Part shown: positions 55,715-64,000 of the stretch, one piece after another
Layout: each line of letters starts with the position of its first letter
How positions within the stretch are numbered: the stretch's first letter is position 1
NCBI GenBank assembly: GCA_963693085.1
Contig: OY856411.1
Coordinates: forward strand, 1,348,488,550-1,348,552,549
Source: Alisma plantago-aquatica
Taxonomy: Eukaryota; Streptophyta; Magnoliopsida; Alismatales; Alismataceae
Direction: 5' to 3'
DNA: 64,000 nt
Notes under the pieces: generated by a model
What the model saw: the letters and a program-made list of their open reading frames with translations, nothing else
Database searches by the model: none
Told to the model about the DNA's origin: nothing
Position numbers and translations under genes: made by a program

Positions 55715-56635
55715 TGTCACAGACTAAAACACAAGGTAATATGAGTGTCTCTTAATTAATTATTCTTAGACTTTAAACAAGTATAAATTTTATCTGTTAA
55801 TTTTATTCTACGAGTTGTACAAAAAAAAATCATCATGTTGCCACTTTGGGACTCGTATACACAGAAGCCTTAAGCCCGATTTGATTTGAGACTGAGACTA
55901 TGAAGTCTGGGTTGGGATACTTGATAAATCAATATTAGTTTATCTGCATTCGGTCCTACTTTTTTTTCCAGATCGCCCCATTACGAGAACTTATTAGATT
56001 GGCTGGCCTAGTATCTTGTGTTCTCCAGTTTGACATATAAAACGCAATAATACAATAGACATAGTCGATCTTGGACCGAGATTTTAAATATCGCTGAGAG
56101 CAAGACTGGTTTGGTCCAGATTAAAGCATTATAGAATTCAAAATGGTCCTTCTTAGTTCGATTTCTATCAAATAAAACAAAACTAAAACTAATTTGGGCT
56201 AGGCACATTTAGCGCCTACATGGCACAAAAATACAAAACCTAATCCGGAGCATTTTCCAAATCAAAGCAAATGTGAAACAAAATGATGTTGTTTTCCCTT
56301 GTGGGAAAATTATTACACTATCTATGGGCCAGTGTCCATAGTATTAGCTCACCCGTGGCTCATTACCCACAGAAGAGGGGTAAATACCCCCGAATGAATT
56401 GAAAACCATACCTATTCTCCACGGATATCATGGTAATTAGCAGGCAGCGCCGTCTCAGGCAGCGAATGAAGGATTGTGAAGGGACCATTCACCATTCTAC
56501 CGGATCAGATGCCATGAGGCTTGGTCGGCGGCTGATTAGCCTAGTCATTTTTTCCATTCTCTCGCCCATATTGCTTTGTCTGCCTTGGACGGTAAGGAAC
56601 GACCCGATCTCTCCTTCCGCCTAAAAACTAGAGGC

Positions 56636-56642
56636 TATAAAG
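56636..56642 (+). promoter_or_regulatory. TATA box of H LTR
   Basis: TATAAAG in GAGGCTATAAAGTCTCC, about 920 bp into the LTR, followed by CT-rich, GC-richer leader DNA. Confidence 0.7.
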
Positions 56643-56780
56643 TCTCCATAAGCTCTGCCTCACCCAGGACCAGTTTCTCATGCTCTGAACTCTTCCTCCT
56701 TCCCCGGTTTCCATCTCCTCCTCCTCCACAATCGTCTCCCCTATAGCCTGTGCCCTTTTACAACCACGTTTAGTTTCCTC

Positions 56781-56786
56781 GTAAGC
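56781..56786 (+). promoter_or_regulatory. Candidate 5' splice site in leader of H
   Basis: CCTC/GTAAGC, 145 nt after the TATA box. A second candidate is TTG/GTAATT at 56887-56892. It could pair with the acceptor at 58608-58609 (intron about 1.8 kb, containing the PBS). Confidence 0.35.
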
Positions 56787-58397
56787 CTGCCGCAGCCGGT
56801 ACTCGTCAGAATCACAAAGGCTCTACGGAATCACATTCCCCTTCCTAATCTTTTATCAGCGTTGGAATTAAAGACTGCAACACTTGGTAATTTTCTAGTC
56901 CTTCTTGTTCCGAGAATACGCGGTGGTTTGAGACCATTCTCGTGGGTGAAAGAGAGAGGGTCAGCTATCGATAATAACAAGAAAAAGGGTCACTTCCTTG
57001 CATTTTGCAAACGCACGATTGACAAACTAACAATATTAAAATTTGAGCCAAACGTAGTTGGAATGCATGATATAAAACACTCATTTAATATGATAGGTAT
57101 GTCGATCCAATAGCAAATTAACATATTCATCTATGAATGGCCATCTGTCTAGTTCTTTTAGTTAGTTTGCAAACCAAGCTAAAATCAACAAACTGCGAGA
57201 TTGTATACTTGGGAATAGGGAATAGAAGATAATGTACGGTAAACTAAACAAAGAGTCTATTGAACATAGAACCAAGAGTGGATGACATGATATGTTTATG
57301 TGAGTGACTAATAATAAGAGTATCAGCACATCTAATAAGATCGTGGTTCAACTTCATCTAACTGGGAAAAATACAACTATATATGCTTGGTAAATGGGTT
57401 GCAATAACTCAGGAGAGTAGTCCAAACTCGAGGGTCGTTTTATATTCCAATCTTTCCATACATCCTAATTTTGATTTCCATATTTTGAAATAGGAAAGTT
57501 CAGTGGTTTTGAAGCAAAATATTTACATCAAGACTAAGCAACTTTTTAATGGTATGTTGCCCTTCTATTGGGTGAGTAAGCAGGGGTTCAACCCCTTATT
57601 GATCTATCACCTTTCAACATTATGCCTTATAAACATTTGAAATTACCAAGTGAAATATTGCCACCTACATATTGTTGAATCTCTACTTAATGCTTGCTTT
57701 TACTGACATAATTGTATATCTGGCATATGTTATTTGAGTGAACCCTAGTGGAGGGAGCGGTGACCATAAGTCTCCCGGTTGTCTACGTAGACTGAGGATT
57801 TTCCTCCTGGTGCACACTGGTATGGCCTGCAGGCCCAGAGGCAGGAGCAATTTCTTAGCCTCGGTTGACTTGGTAGATGTGGATTGAGACACATAGGTGG
57901 GTTAGCCTCAGTAACACTGCCAGATGTCTATCAAAATAATTCTGTTAATCTATTACTTAACTTTTCTTGAAATATTTCTATAAATCATACATACATTAAT
58001 GTTTGATAACAATGTCTCTTTTGAGTGTGTTTTATTTATCTTTTATTATGTTCTCACTCCTGCTGCTCGAATGGGGTACATATCGACTTTTTCTGAATCC
58101 TAGTTTTCTCTATTTTCATGTATAAATCACATAACTTTAGGCGAGGAAGCAGACTACTCAACTGCAACAACAAGTTAAAGCACATTGCCAAAAGTCTTCA
58201 TCATGGACATGGATAGGTGTTCCTCTGTGCTAAACTATATTATTAGGCATAGATATCATGTATAGGGTAGATGTGCAACTTTTGTAAACCCTATACTATT
58301 TTGGTTTGTAAGGATATATAAATGAACAAGTTTGTTGGGCTGGACTTGTGGTTGAAAATATATCTTTTATTTCTGGTAAATACTCTTTCCTTATCCA

Positions 58398-58459
58398 GTG
58401 ATCCTTAAGGCCATCGACTCAAGTTTTTTTTTTTGTGAATAAATGAGGATCACTGGATA
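58398..58459. repeat. Inverted repeat at the 3' end of H left LTR
   Basis: TATCCAGTGATCC at 58394-58406 and its complement GGATCACTGGATA at 58447-58459 could form a 13-bp stem around a loop of about 40 nt. It would lie in U5 RNA about 50 nt upstream of the PBS. Confidence 0.75.
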
Positions 58460-58511
58460 GTGGGCCCACATAACTACAAGATCCTCATGATCTGGGCATC
58501 ACATGGAAAAG

Positions 58512-58524
58512 TGGTATCAGAGCC
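58512..58524 (+). other. Primer-binding site of H (tRNA-Met)
   Basis: TGGTATCAGAGCC, a perfect plant initiator tRNA-Met complement, 8 nt after the LTR end. Confidence 0.94.
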
Positions 58525-58579
58525 AACCACAGTCGATGCCTATACATGTCCATATAGATGTAGGTTTTACATTTTTTTT

Positions 58580-58609
58580 CTAACATATCTCATTGGTATT
58601 CCTTCATAG
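58580..58609 (+). promoter_or_regulatory. Candidate branch point and 3' splice site before gag of H
   Basis: CTAAC (58580-58584) directly after eight T, then a pyrimidine-rich stretch and TTCATAG ending at 58609. Branch-to-AG spacing 25 nt. The gag-coding frame is open from here on. Confidence 0.45.
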
Positions 58610-59795
58610 GTCTATTGATCGTAGCCTCTCCTTCAATCTGGAGTCGCCTTTCCCTACGGGAGTAAATGTGATATCAGAGGCTGGAACAACTCCAATGACT
58701 CCTTCCAATTTCCAACTCTTTGGGTCACCTATTGTGCAACAACCCCCAACAACTCCAAAACAATCAATGGCTCATAACACTCAACAATCTGGTGTTGAGC
58801 TTTCTTTATTCAAGCAACTTCTCAGGGATGTAGTATCCCAAGCTACCCAAAGGCCGGAGACGACCATCAAATCAAAAGAAATCACTTTAGTCGACTTCAT
58901 TAAGATGAGACCTAAATAATTTTCTGGAGATGATACACCTGATGTGGTGGATCGGGCTTACTCCTGGATACGCTTAATGGAACGTATGTTTGAGGGCATG
59001 GAGATCCCACAACACCAATGGGTACACTTTGCCACTTACGTATTCACGGGTTCTGCTAGGGTCTGGTGGGAAAATCATCAGCATGGTCGTGATGTTGATA
59101 CTCCTCTACCTACATGGATGAAATTTCTAAAAGACTTTCGCAATAGGTATATCTCAAAGACAGAGCTAACAAAGAAGGAGAAAGAATTTCTCAACTTGAG
59201 ACAAGGATCAGACCCTGTTGAGGTCTATGCTCGTCGCTTTCGTCTACTAGAGAGATTTTCTCCACACCTTGATGAGGAAAGGAAGATTAGACAATTCATT
59301 GAGGGATTAGATCCTGAACTTGGGAAGGCCCTCCTTCCCCTTGATCTCCCCAAATTCCAAGACAATCTGAACAAGGCTCTAGCATTGGAGTCTATTCCAG
59401 GATGGCGTCATGGCTCTTCATCCTCTTACACAGCTATGTCTACCAAGGTACATTCTCAAAACACCCACAAAAGACAACATCAAGGGAAACAACCTAAGTT
59501 TGGCATTAAGAGCCAGAAGGTTGGTTGTAATAACTGTGGGAGGCCTCACGAGGGCACATGTCATTTCCCAAGACCCGTTTGCTTTCTTTGTTTGTAGCCT
59601 GGGCACAGAAAGTTTGAGTGTCTGCAACAACAACAATATAGACATAACACCCAAGGAGAGAGGGATTTTACACCTGGGAAAAATTCTACTGGACAACAAA
59701 TATATGCTCCAAGACAAAGTGTCCCGCTAGATCAAGGTCAATACAAGAGTGGTAAAAGTGGACAAGGAGGACATATACCATTTGGAGAACGTCGA
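58610..59795 (+). pseudogene. Element H gag
   Basis: Full-length Ty3/gypsy Gag in one frame with two stops (58917, 59595). The S/T/Q-rich N-terminus has no clear ATG near the acceptor; the first in-frame ATG is in TPMTPSN near 58696. The capsid is at 58920-59400: FSGDDTPDVVDRAYSWI, WVHFATYVFTGSARVWWENH near 59019, FRNRYISKTELTKKEKEFLN near 59134, YARRFRLLERFSPHL near 59226, and IRQFIEGLDPEL near 59287. Two zinc knuckles follow: CNNCGRPHEGTC (59526-59561) and CFLC-L-stop-PGHRKFEC (59580-59622). Then comes a Q/G-rich tail. Double knuckles distinguish H from B and C. Confidence 0.92.
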
Positions 59796-60390
59796 GTGGG
59801 TAGAGTCTTTGCTGTAAGTTCTGAAGAAGCTAGCACAGCAAAAGGAAAAGTGATTGAAGGTACGATTTACATAAAGGGTCAGGCAGTTAAGGCCCTCTTT
59901 GATTCTGGTTCAACACATACTCTTATCTTTATTGCATTAGCTGATTTCCTTGATCTTCCTATTTTGGATTTGGGATATACTTTAGAGGTACATACTCCAA
60001 GTGGTTGAGTTGTGACTACTTTTTGAAAAATCCCTCCAATTCCTCTTCTTCTTGAGGGGAGAGAGTTTTTCGTATACCTCATCCTTTTTGATATGGTGGA
60101 TTTTGATGTTATCCTAGGGATGGACTGGTTAGAAAGGTATAAGGCCTTTTTAGATTGTACAGGGAAGAAGATTCACCTTAATCACCCTAGTGGAGAACCT
60201 TTAGTAGTTGTTGGGAAGAAATCATATGAGAAGATGATAATCTCAGCCATGTGTGCACACAAAATGATCTCCCAAGGATGTCAAGCCTATATTGCCTCAG
60301 TGACAGTTGATGGGCCTCAGTTGAAAGCACTCGAAGAGATTGATGTTGTGTGTGAATATGTAGATGTCTTCCCTGAGGAACTCCCTGGAC
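59796..60390 (+). pseudogene. Element H protease
   Basis: Retropepsin. KALFDSGSTHTLI contains an intact D-S-G active site (59901-59909). The flap region is followed by stops at 60006 and 60024, then DFDVILGMDWLERYKAFLDC near 60100-60155, which is the conserved second half. The acidic ALEEIDVVCEYVDVFPEELPG segment (60328-60390) links to RT. Apart from the two stops the domain is intact and of normal length. Confidence 0.9.
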
Positions 60391-61260
60391 TTCCACCTAA
60401 AAGAGAGAGAGAATTCTCCATTGACTTGGTGCAAGGAACCACACCAATTTCAAAAGCCCCTTACCATATGGCACATGTAGAGTTAGTTGAATTAAAGAAG
60501 TAACTCCAAGAATTACTTGATCTAGGATTTATACGCCCAAGTGTGTCTCCTTGGGGAGCACCTATCTTGTTTGTAAAAAATAAGGATGGTTCACTCCGCA
60601 TGTGTATAGACTATAGAATGTTAAACCAAGCGACTATAAAAAATAAGTACCCTCTCCCGAGGATTGATGATCTCTTCAATCAGCTGAGAGAAGCCACTGT
60701 TTTTTCCAAGATTGATCTAAGGAGTGGGTACCACCAATTGAGGGTGAAAGACTCTGATGTTCCAAAGATAGCCTTCTGATCTAGATATGGTCACTATGAG
60801 TTTCTAGTTATGCCCTTTGGGCTAACAAATGCCCCTGCAGCCTTCATGGACTTAATGAACATGGTTTTTCAACCATACCTAGATATATTTGTAATTGTGT
60901 TCATAGATGATGTGTTCGTATACTTGTCTTCATTAGACAAGCATCGTGAGCATTTGAGAATTATATTAGACACTTTGAGGAGACATCAACTTTATGCAAA
61001 ATTCTCAAAGTGTGATTTTTGGCTTTTTGAAGTAATGTTTTTGGGGCATGTGATCTCAGCAGGGAAGGTCTCAGTGGATCCCATAAAAGTAGAAGCAGTA
61101 CTCAACTGGAAAGCCCCACAAATGGCCACACAAATCCGTAGTTTTCTGGGTCTGGTCGGGTACTACAGGCGATTTATAAAGGACTTCTCAAAAATCTCGC
61201 TTCCTCTAACAAAATTGACACAGAAAAATGTCAAGTTTGTGTGGTCAATGGAGTGTGAGA
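60391..61260 (+). pseudogene. Element H reverse transcriptase
   Basis: Complete gypsy RT in one frame with stops at 60501 and 60777. Motifs: LPPKREREFSIDL near 60393; [20 protein letters not shown] near 60546; [15 protein letters not shown] near 60642; [15 protein letters not shown] near 60702; [17 protein letters not shown] near 60810. The catalytic VFIDDV is at 60897-60914 (DD at 60906-60911). The thumb [20 protein letters not shown] near 61047-61105 and [14 protein letters not shown] near 61152 complete it. Confidence 0.94.
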
Positions 61261-61665
61261 GTTTCCAAGAATTGAAAAGGAGATTGACACCAGCACCAAT
61301 TCTAGTTCTCCCAGTAGAAGGGAAAGGTTTTGTAATATATAGCGACACATCCCTTCAAGGATTAGGGTGTGTTCTGATGCAAGAAGGTCATGTGGTGTCA
61401 TATGCTTCAAGGCAGTTGAAGCCACATGAGAAGAATTACCCCACCCATGACCTCAAGCTATCAGCCATAGTGTTTTCTTTAAAAATCTGGTGACACTATC
61501 TATATGGAGTGCGATTTGAGATCTATACTGATCATAAGAACTTAAAATACCTCCTGTAACAAAAGGATTTAAACCTGACGCAAAGAAGATGGGTCGAATA
61601 CATGAAAGATTATGACTTTGAGATCCTCTACCACCCTGGCAAGGCCAATGTGGTTGTCAATGCCT
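61261..61665 (+). pseudogene. Element H RNase H
   Basis: [20 protein letters not shown] near 61320-61380 carries the first Asp. [20 protein letters not shown] near 61398 has Lys at the usual Glu position of HDLE. After a stop at 61490, HYLYGVRFEIYTDHKNLKYL near 61493-61555, a stop at 61556, then QKDLNLTQRRWVEYMKDYDF near 61559 and YHPGKANVVVNAL near 61629. The frame is lost by a one-base deletion at about 61666. Confidence 0.9.
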
Positions 61666-63204
61666 TAGTCACAAAAAGGATATAGTATGTGCTTCTGTTC
61701 TTTCATCAGAATGGAGACTACATGAAGATTTGTTCCATAACCTATCAATGATGATGGCTAGCTTGTCTATCACTCCTGACTAGGTGACTGAAGTAATAAG
61801 TGCACAAAAACTAAGTCCTGAGCTTGACGAGATGAAAGCAATGTTGGAAAAGCCACAAACTGACTTACAAATGGGACTTGATGGGGCCATTCGATTCAGA
61901 CATCGCTTGTGGATACCTAACATTGGGGATCTAAGGTCTCACATTCTTCAAGAGGAACATGGAACTCGATACACCATACATCCGGGCTCCACTAAAATGT
62001 ATAAGGACCTTCGAAGGTCTTTTTGGTGGAGAAACATGAAGCGTGATGTAGCTGAGTTTGTATCTCGATGTCTGACTTGCCAACAAATTAAAGCTAAACA
62101 TCAACGACCAGGTTCCTATTGCAACCTCTGGACATACCTGAGTGGAAGTGGGATAAGGTCACCATGGACTTTGTCACTGGTCTACCAAAGAGTAAAAAGG
62201 GTCATGATGCTATATGGGTTGTGGTCGATCGACTCACCAAGTCAGCTCACTTCCTACCTATTAAAACAACAACTACGATTCCTAAAATGGTGACATTATA
62301 TGTTAAGGAGATAGTTCGCTTACATGGTGTTCCCAAATATATTGTGTCTGATAGAGACTGGAAGTTTACATCTCGATTATGGAGACAAGTACAAGAAGAA
62401 TTGGGGACTTGACTTTTGATGAGAACTGCCTATCATCCTCAAACTGATGGACAATCTGAACACACCATCCATATCCTTGAAGACCTCTTAAGGTCGTGTG
62501 TTATGGATTGGGGAGGATCTTGGGAACAATACCTTCCTCTTGCAGAGTTTTCATACAACAATATTTACCAATCTAGTATTGGTATGCCGCCATATGAAGC
62601 CTTGTACGGTCGCCCTTGTAGATCTCCTCTTCACTGGGATGAAGTAGGAGAGAGAGCTCTGATGAAATATGAGGATCTTCAATTATATAAAGACCAGGTT
62701 GAGATGATTCGCAGACGAATGAAGGCCGCACAAGATAGACAAAAAGCATATGCTGACAAGCATCGTACGGATCTACACTTTAGGGTTGGAGATTTTATTT
62801 TCTGAAAAGTTAAGCCTATCAAGGCAATAGCTCGATCCAAGGCTAAAGGCAAGTTGAGCCCTAGATATGTGGGCCCATTTGAGATCCTACAACGAGTGGG
62901 GGAGTGTGCTTATCGACTAGCATTACCTCCCTCCTATAGTCGTATGCATGATGTTTTTCATGTATCCCTACTAAAAAAGTATGTAAAGGATCCTATGCAT
63001 ATCCTGATACTAGAACCTCTCGAGATCAGGAATGACTTAACCTATGAAGAATATCCGGTCAAAATTCTAGATAGCCAGATGAAAAAGTTGAAAAATAAAG
63101 ACATACAATTGGTGAAGATACTTTGGAAACATCATGGTATAGAAGAAGCTACATGGGAACTCAAAGAAGAGATGGTGAAACTTCACCCAAGATTGTTCTC
63201 TTAA
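61666..63204 (+). pseudogene. Element H integrase with chromodomain tail
   Basis: The spacer and zinc finger (EEHGTRYTIHPGSTKMY near 61951, CLTCQQIK near 62072) are in one frame. After a one-base deletion near 62116 the core reads MDFVTGLPKSKKGHDAIWVV near 62164 (Asp), VSDRDWKFTSRLW near 62344 (Asp) and, past a stop at 62410, YHPQTDGQSEHTIHILEDLL near 62431 (Glu). YNNIYQSSIGMPPYEALYGR near 62560 follows. The C-terminus has FRVGDFIF, a stop at 62803, SPRYVGPFEILQRVGECAYR near 62857, HDVFHVSLLKKY near 62949 and the Del/Tekay-type chromodomain tail from PVKILDSQMKKL to EEATWEL (63055-63165). Ends ...HPRLFS, stop at 63202. Confidence 0.93.
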
Positions 63205-63232
63205 CACAGATTTCGAGGACGGAATCCCTTTT

Positions 63233-63245
63233 AAGGGTGAGAGAG
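63233..63245 (+). other. Polypurine tract of H
   Basis: AAGGGTGAGAGAG, one base before the right LTR. Confidence 0.85.
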
Positions 63246-63246
63246 T

Positions 63247-64000
63247 TGTCACAGACTAAAACACAAGGTAATATGAGTATCTCTTAATTAATTATTCTTA
63301 GACTTTAAATAAGTATAAATTTTATCTGTTAATTTTATTCTATGAGTTGTGCAAAAAAAAATCATCATGTTGCCACTTTGGGACTCGTATACATAGAAGC
63401 ATTAAGCCTGGTTTGATTTGAGACCGAGACTATGAAGTCTGGGTTGGGATACCGATAAATCTATATTAGTTTATCTGCATTCGGTCCTACTTTTTTTTTC
63501 CAGATCGCCCCATTGCAAGAACTTATTAGATTGGCTGGCCTCGTATCTTGTGTTCTCCAGTTTGACATATAAAACACAATAATACAATAGACATAGTCAA
63601 TCTTGGACCGAGATTTTAAATACCGCTGAGAGCAAGACTGGTTTGGTCCGGATTAAAGCATTACAGAATTCAAAACGGTCCTTGTCAGTTTGATTTCTGT
63701 CAAATAAAACAAAACTAAAACTAATTTGGGCTAGACACATTTAGCGCCTACATGGCACAAAAAGACAAAACCTAATCCGGAGCATTTTCCAAATCATAGC
63801 AAACGTGAAACAAAATGATCTTGTTTTCCCTTGTGGGCAAAGTATTACGCTATCTATGGGACAGTGTCCATAGTATTAGCTCACCCGTGGCTCATCACCC
63901 ACAGAAGAGGGGTAAATACCCCCGACTGAATTGACAACCATACCTATTCTCCACGGATGTCATGGTAATTAGCAGGCAGCGCCGTCTCAGGCAGTGAATG
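63247..64000 (+). repeat. Element H right LTR (first 754 bp)
   Basis: Begins TGTCACAGACTAAAAC and aligns with 55715 to about 56468 with roughly 40 substitutions and a few 1-base indels. It leaves the window within U3. Confidence 0.95.

Larger units (their letters stand above)
55715..58503 (+). repeat. Element H left LTR
   Basis: 2789 bp. U3 of about 920 bp, TATA at 56636, GC-rich leader to about 56830, AT-rich remainder, a short inverted pair around 58400-58460 (TATCCAGTGATCCTTA ... GAGGATCACTGGATA), and the end GGGCATCACA. It contains small reading frames without homology. Confidence 0.92.
55715..64000 (+). mobile_element. Element H: near-complete gypsy (Tekay-like) element, right LTR cut by window edge
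   Basis: Left LTR 55715-58503 (TGTCACAGAC ... GCATCACA, 2789 bp), perfect PBS, gag, protease, RT, RNase H, integrase with chromodomain tail, PPT, and right LTR from 63247. The first 754 bp of the LTRs differ at about 40 positions by eye (about 5%). Two one-base frameshifts (near 61666 and 62116) and about a dozen stops interrupt an otherwise full-length gag-pol. Most stops look like CAA/CGA/TGG-to-stop transitions. It is the best gag-pol reference in the window. Confidence 0.95.

Overview
The window is intergenic DNA from a large, repeat-rich flowering-plant genome. The evidence is plant LTR-retrotransposon lineages: Ty3/gypsy chromoviruses of the Del/Tekay type with kilobase-long LTRs, a Ty3/gypsy Athila element, and Ty1/copia elements. 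Primer-binding sites match plant initiator tRNA-Met. I found no convincing host gene, rRNA, tRNA, CRISPR array or bacterial feature. Nearly all coding sequence is decayed, with stops mostly of the C-to-T type plus single-base frameshifts. The species cannot be named from the sequence.

Layout. Elements are lettered here. F (1-1286, minus) is a long LTR running off the left edge. B (1287-25601, plus) is a Tekay-like element. Its left LTR is cut by F at 1286/1287 and again by E at 2160/2161, and its right LTR is complete (21920-25601). E (2161-16271, minus) is a Ty1/copia element with 192-bp LTRs and a TTCCT target duplication, inserted in B's left LTR. A (3882-14109, plus) has 3.35-kb LTRs and sits inside E's pol gene. 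C (25602 to about 32030, minus) is a Tekay-like relative of B, broken in RNase H exactly where B's right LTR ends, so B jumped into C. D (about 32031-45864, minus) is an Athila element with gag, protease, RT, RNase H, integrase and an extra Athila ORF. G (39136-42581) is a solo LTR inside D's gag with a perfect CTCTT duplication. The interval 45835-55714 is a mosaic: a proline-rich ORF relic, a Tekay-like LTR fragment (I), a short copia LTR, an Athila-like LTR fragment (J), a copia gag/pol relic (K) and unclassified DNA. H (55715 to beyond 64000, plus) is the most complete gag-pol element; its right LTR runs off the window.

The nest gives a relative order: C before B, B before E and F, E before A, and D before G. 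By-eye LTR comparisons agree broadly: A about 1.2% diverged, H about 5%, B about 7%. E's LTRs, only 192 bp, look about 8% diverged; the sample is too small to conflict with the nest order.

The most interesting signals are these. (1) A repeated architecture in the Tekay-like elements: a 5' splice-site-like sequence in the LTR leader and a branch point plus polypyrimidine/CAG acceptor ending just before the gag start, so a leader intron would remove the primer-binding site. (2) Element A, the youngest copy, lacks nearly all of gag, protease, RT and much of RNase H but keeps integrase. (3) A 1087-bp block identical between A's two LTRs, flanked by diverged sequence. (4) In-frame and tandem duplications in C.
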